From Fibrobacter sp. (GTDB lineage: Bacteria > Fibrobacterota > Fibrobacteria > Fibrobacterales > Fibrobacteraceae), in NCBI GenBank assembly GCA_017520105.1, contig JAFWRL010000040.1, positions 1 to 6,498 on the forward strand: a DNA stretch of 6,498 bases, in the 5' to 3' direction. A model generated the notes under the pieces. The model made no database searches and was not told where the DNA came from. It was given only the letters and a program-made list of their open reading frames with translations. Positions 6,220 to 6,498 of this stretch are shown here, piece by piece. The first letter of the stretch is position 1; each line of letters begins with the position of its first letter. The position numbers were made by a program, and so were the translations under genes.

Positions 6220-6498
6220 ATGGACGCAGCTCTGCAAAAGCGAATCAAACGACAAGTCATCGGAAAACAGCACCGCTTTTTGGCGGTCGCGCCCCTAGGT
6301 TTCGAACAAACTCTCGTCAAGGAATTGGAGTTTATTAGTGAAGAGACTAGAGACGAGAGACGAGAGAATGATTGTCGTCATCCTGAGCAATATAAAAATG
6401 CGAAGCCGTTTCAGCCTTTAGCCCCGGCCCCTGATCCGGGGGAAGGATCCAGTGCAGAAACAGCAGTGTACAACGCATCCGTCGAGCAGGGTTCGAAC
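6220..6498 (+). CDS. Probable THUMP-domain class I SAM-dependent RNA methyltransferase, N-terminal part (runs off the window)
   Basis: The frame is open for 93 codons from ATG 6220 to the window end, with an in-frame TAA at 6214-6216 just upstream, so 6220 is the first possible start. Residues 19-39 read as the opening strand and helix of the N-terminal ferredoxin-like domain of RlmL/YpsC-type (COG0116) rRNA methyltransferases: FLAVAPLGFEQTLVKELEFI resembles the family's 'PxGLExxLxxEL' pattern. THUMP and catalytic domains would lie beyond the window. Residues about 42-80 are odd: a charged ETRDERRE stretch followed by a Pro- and Gly-rich segment. These are encoded by 7-bp tandem repeats and a REP-like element, suggesting a repeat inserted in frame. 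No Shine-Dalgarno is visible. The main alternative is that the true gene is broken by the repeat just past this window. Confidence 0.6.
   Translation, partial: MDAALQKRIKRQVIGKQHRFLAVAPLGFEQTLVKELEFISEETRDERRENDCRHPEQYKNAKPFQPLAPAPDPGEGSSAETAVYNASVEQGSN
6343..6363 (+). repeat. Three 7-bp tandem units (GAGACTA / GAGACGA), inside the open frame
   Basis: GAGACTA (6343-6349), GAGACGA (6350-6356) and GAGACGA (6357-6363) are contiguous, with a decayed fourth copy GAGAATG (6364-6370). Because the unit is 7 bp and not a multiple of 3, a change of one copy would shift the frame of the gene that contains it. Confidence 0.7.
6374..6457 (+). repeat. REP-like palindromic repeat element within the methyltransferase frame
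   Basis: The left end GTCGTCATCCTGAGC (6374-6388) and right end GAAGGATCCAGTGCAG (6442-6457) contain ATCCT and AGGAT as inverted ends. Between them, CCCCGG (6422-6427) and CCGGGG (6436-6441) form a 6-bp hairpin with an 8-base loop. 'GTCATCCTGAGC...GAAGGATC' is, from memory, a frequent intergenic repeat in several bacterial phyla. Here it is read without a stop as part of the plus-strand gene. Confidence 0.5.

Noticed and set aside
5786..6298. A 170-codon plus-strand open frame overlapping the 120-residue gene
   Set aside because: It is rich in Arg, His and Ser with no recognisable domain or signal peptide. The overlapping frame at 5814-6176 has a signal peptide and normal composition.
6480..6498. 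GGTTCGAAC near the window end, which resembles a tRNA T-loop
   Set aside because: No anticodon arm or acceptor stem can be built from the preceding bases, and the stretch lies in an open coding frame.

Overview
The window most likely comes from a Fibrobacter species close to F. succinogenes. The best evidence is the large minus-strand gene at 169-2901. Its lipoprotein signal, sulfatase-modifying-factor-like domain, TolB-like propeller and SGNH-like C-terminus, at about 910 residues, match my recollection of the Fibrobacter succinogenes paralogous family TIGR02171. Several secreted or lipoprotein genes, weak Shine-Dalgarno sequences and AT-rich intergenic DNA with short repeats are compatible with this. 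The assignment rests on recognition by eye, not on a search.

Layout from left to right. Positions 1-136 (minus) hold the first 45 codons of surE, a nucleotidase. Positions 169-2901 (minus) hold the TIGR02171-type gene, which is broken by one in-frame TAA at 550-552. The frame stays open and family-like for 126 more codons, so this is a nonsense interruption and not a frameshift. Positions 2920-2941 form a terminator-like hairpin. Positions 2978-3457 (minus) encode a small lipoprotein of unknown function behind a clear Shine-Dalgarno sequence and an AT-rich upstream region. Positions 3569-4321 (minus) encode a SpoU/TrmH-family RNA 2'-O-methyltransferase. A short intergenic stretch with a 10-bp inverted repeat and 7-bp tandem repeats separates it from 4399-5616 (minus), an exported TolB-like beta-propeller protein.

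A 197-bp divergent intergenic region (5617-5813) follows. Then come two plus-strand genes: a 120-residue exported or lipoprotein-like protein of unknown function (5814-6176), and the 5' part of a probable THUMP-type rRNA methyltransferase (6220 to the window end). The second reading frame runs without a stop through 7-bp tandem repeats and a REP-like palindromic element that look intergenic in origin.

The genes do not form one obvious pathway. They mix housekeeping RNA and nucleotide enzymes (surE, SpoU, THUMP methyltransferase) with envelope proteins of unknown function. The observations most worth checking are the nonsense codon, which removes the catalytic-looking Asp/His block of the SGNH-like domain, and the repeat element read in frame inside the RNA methyltransferase gene. 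I see no CRISPR array, tRNA, rRNA, insertion sequence or clear defence system.
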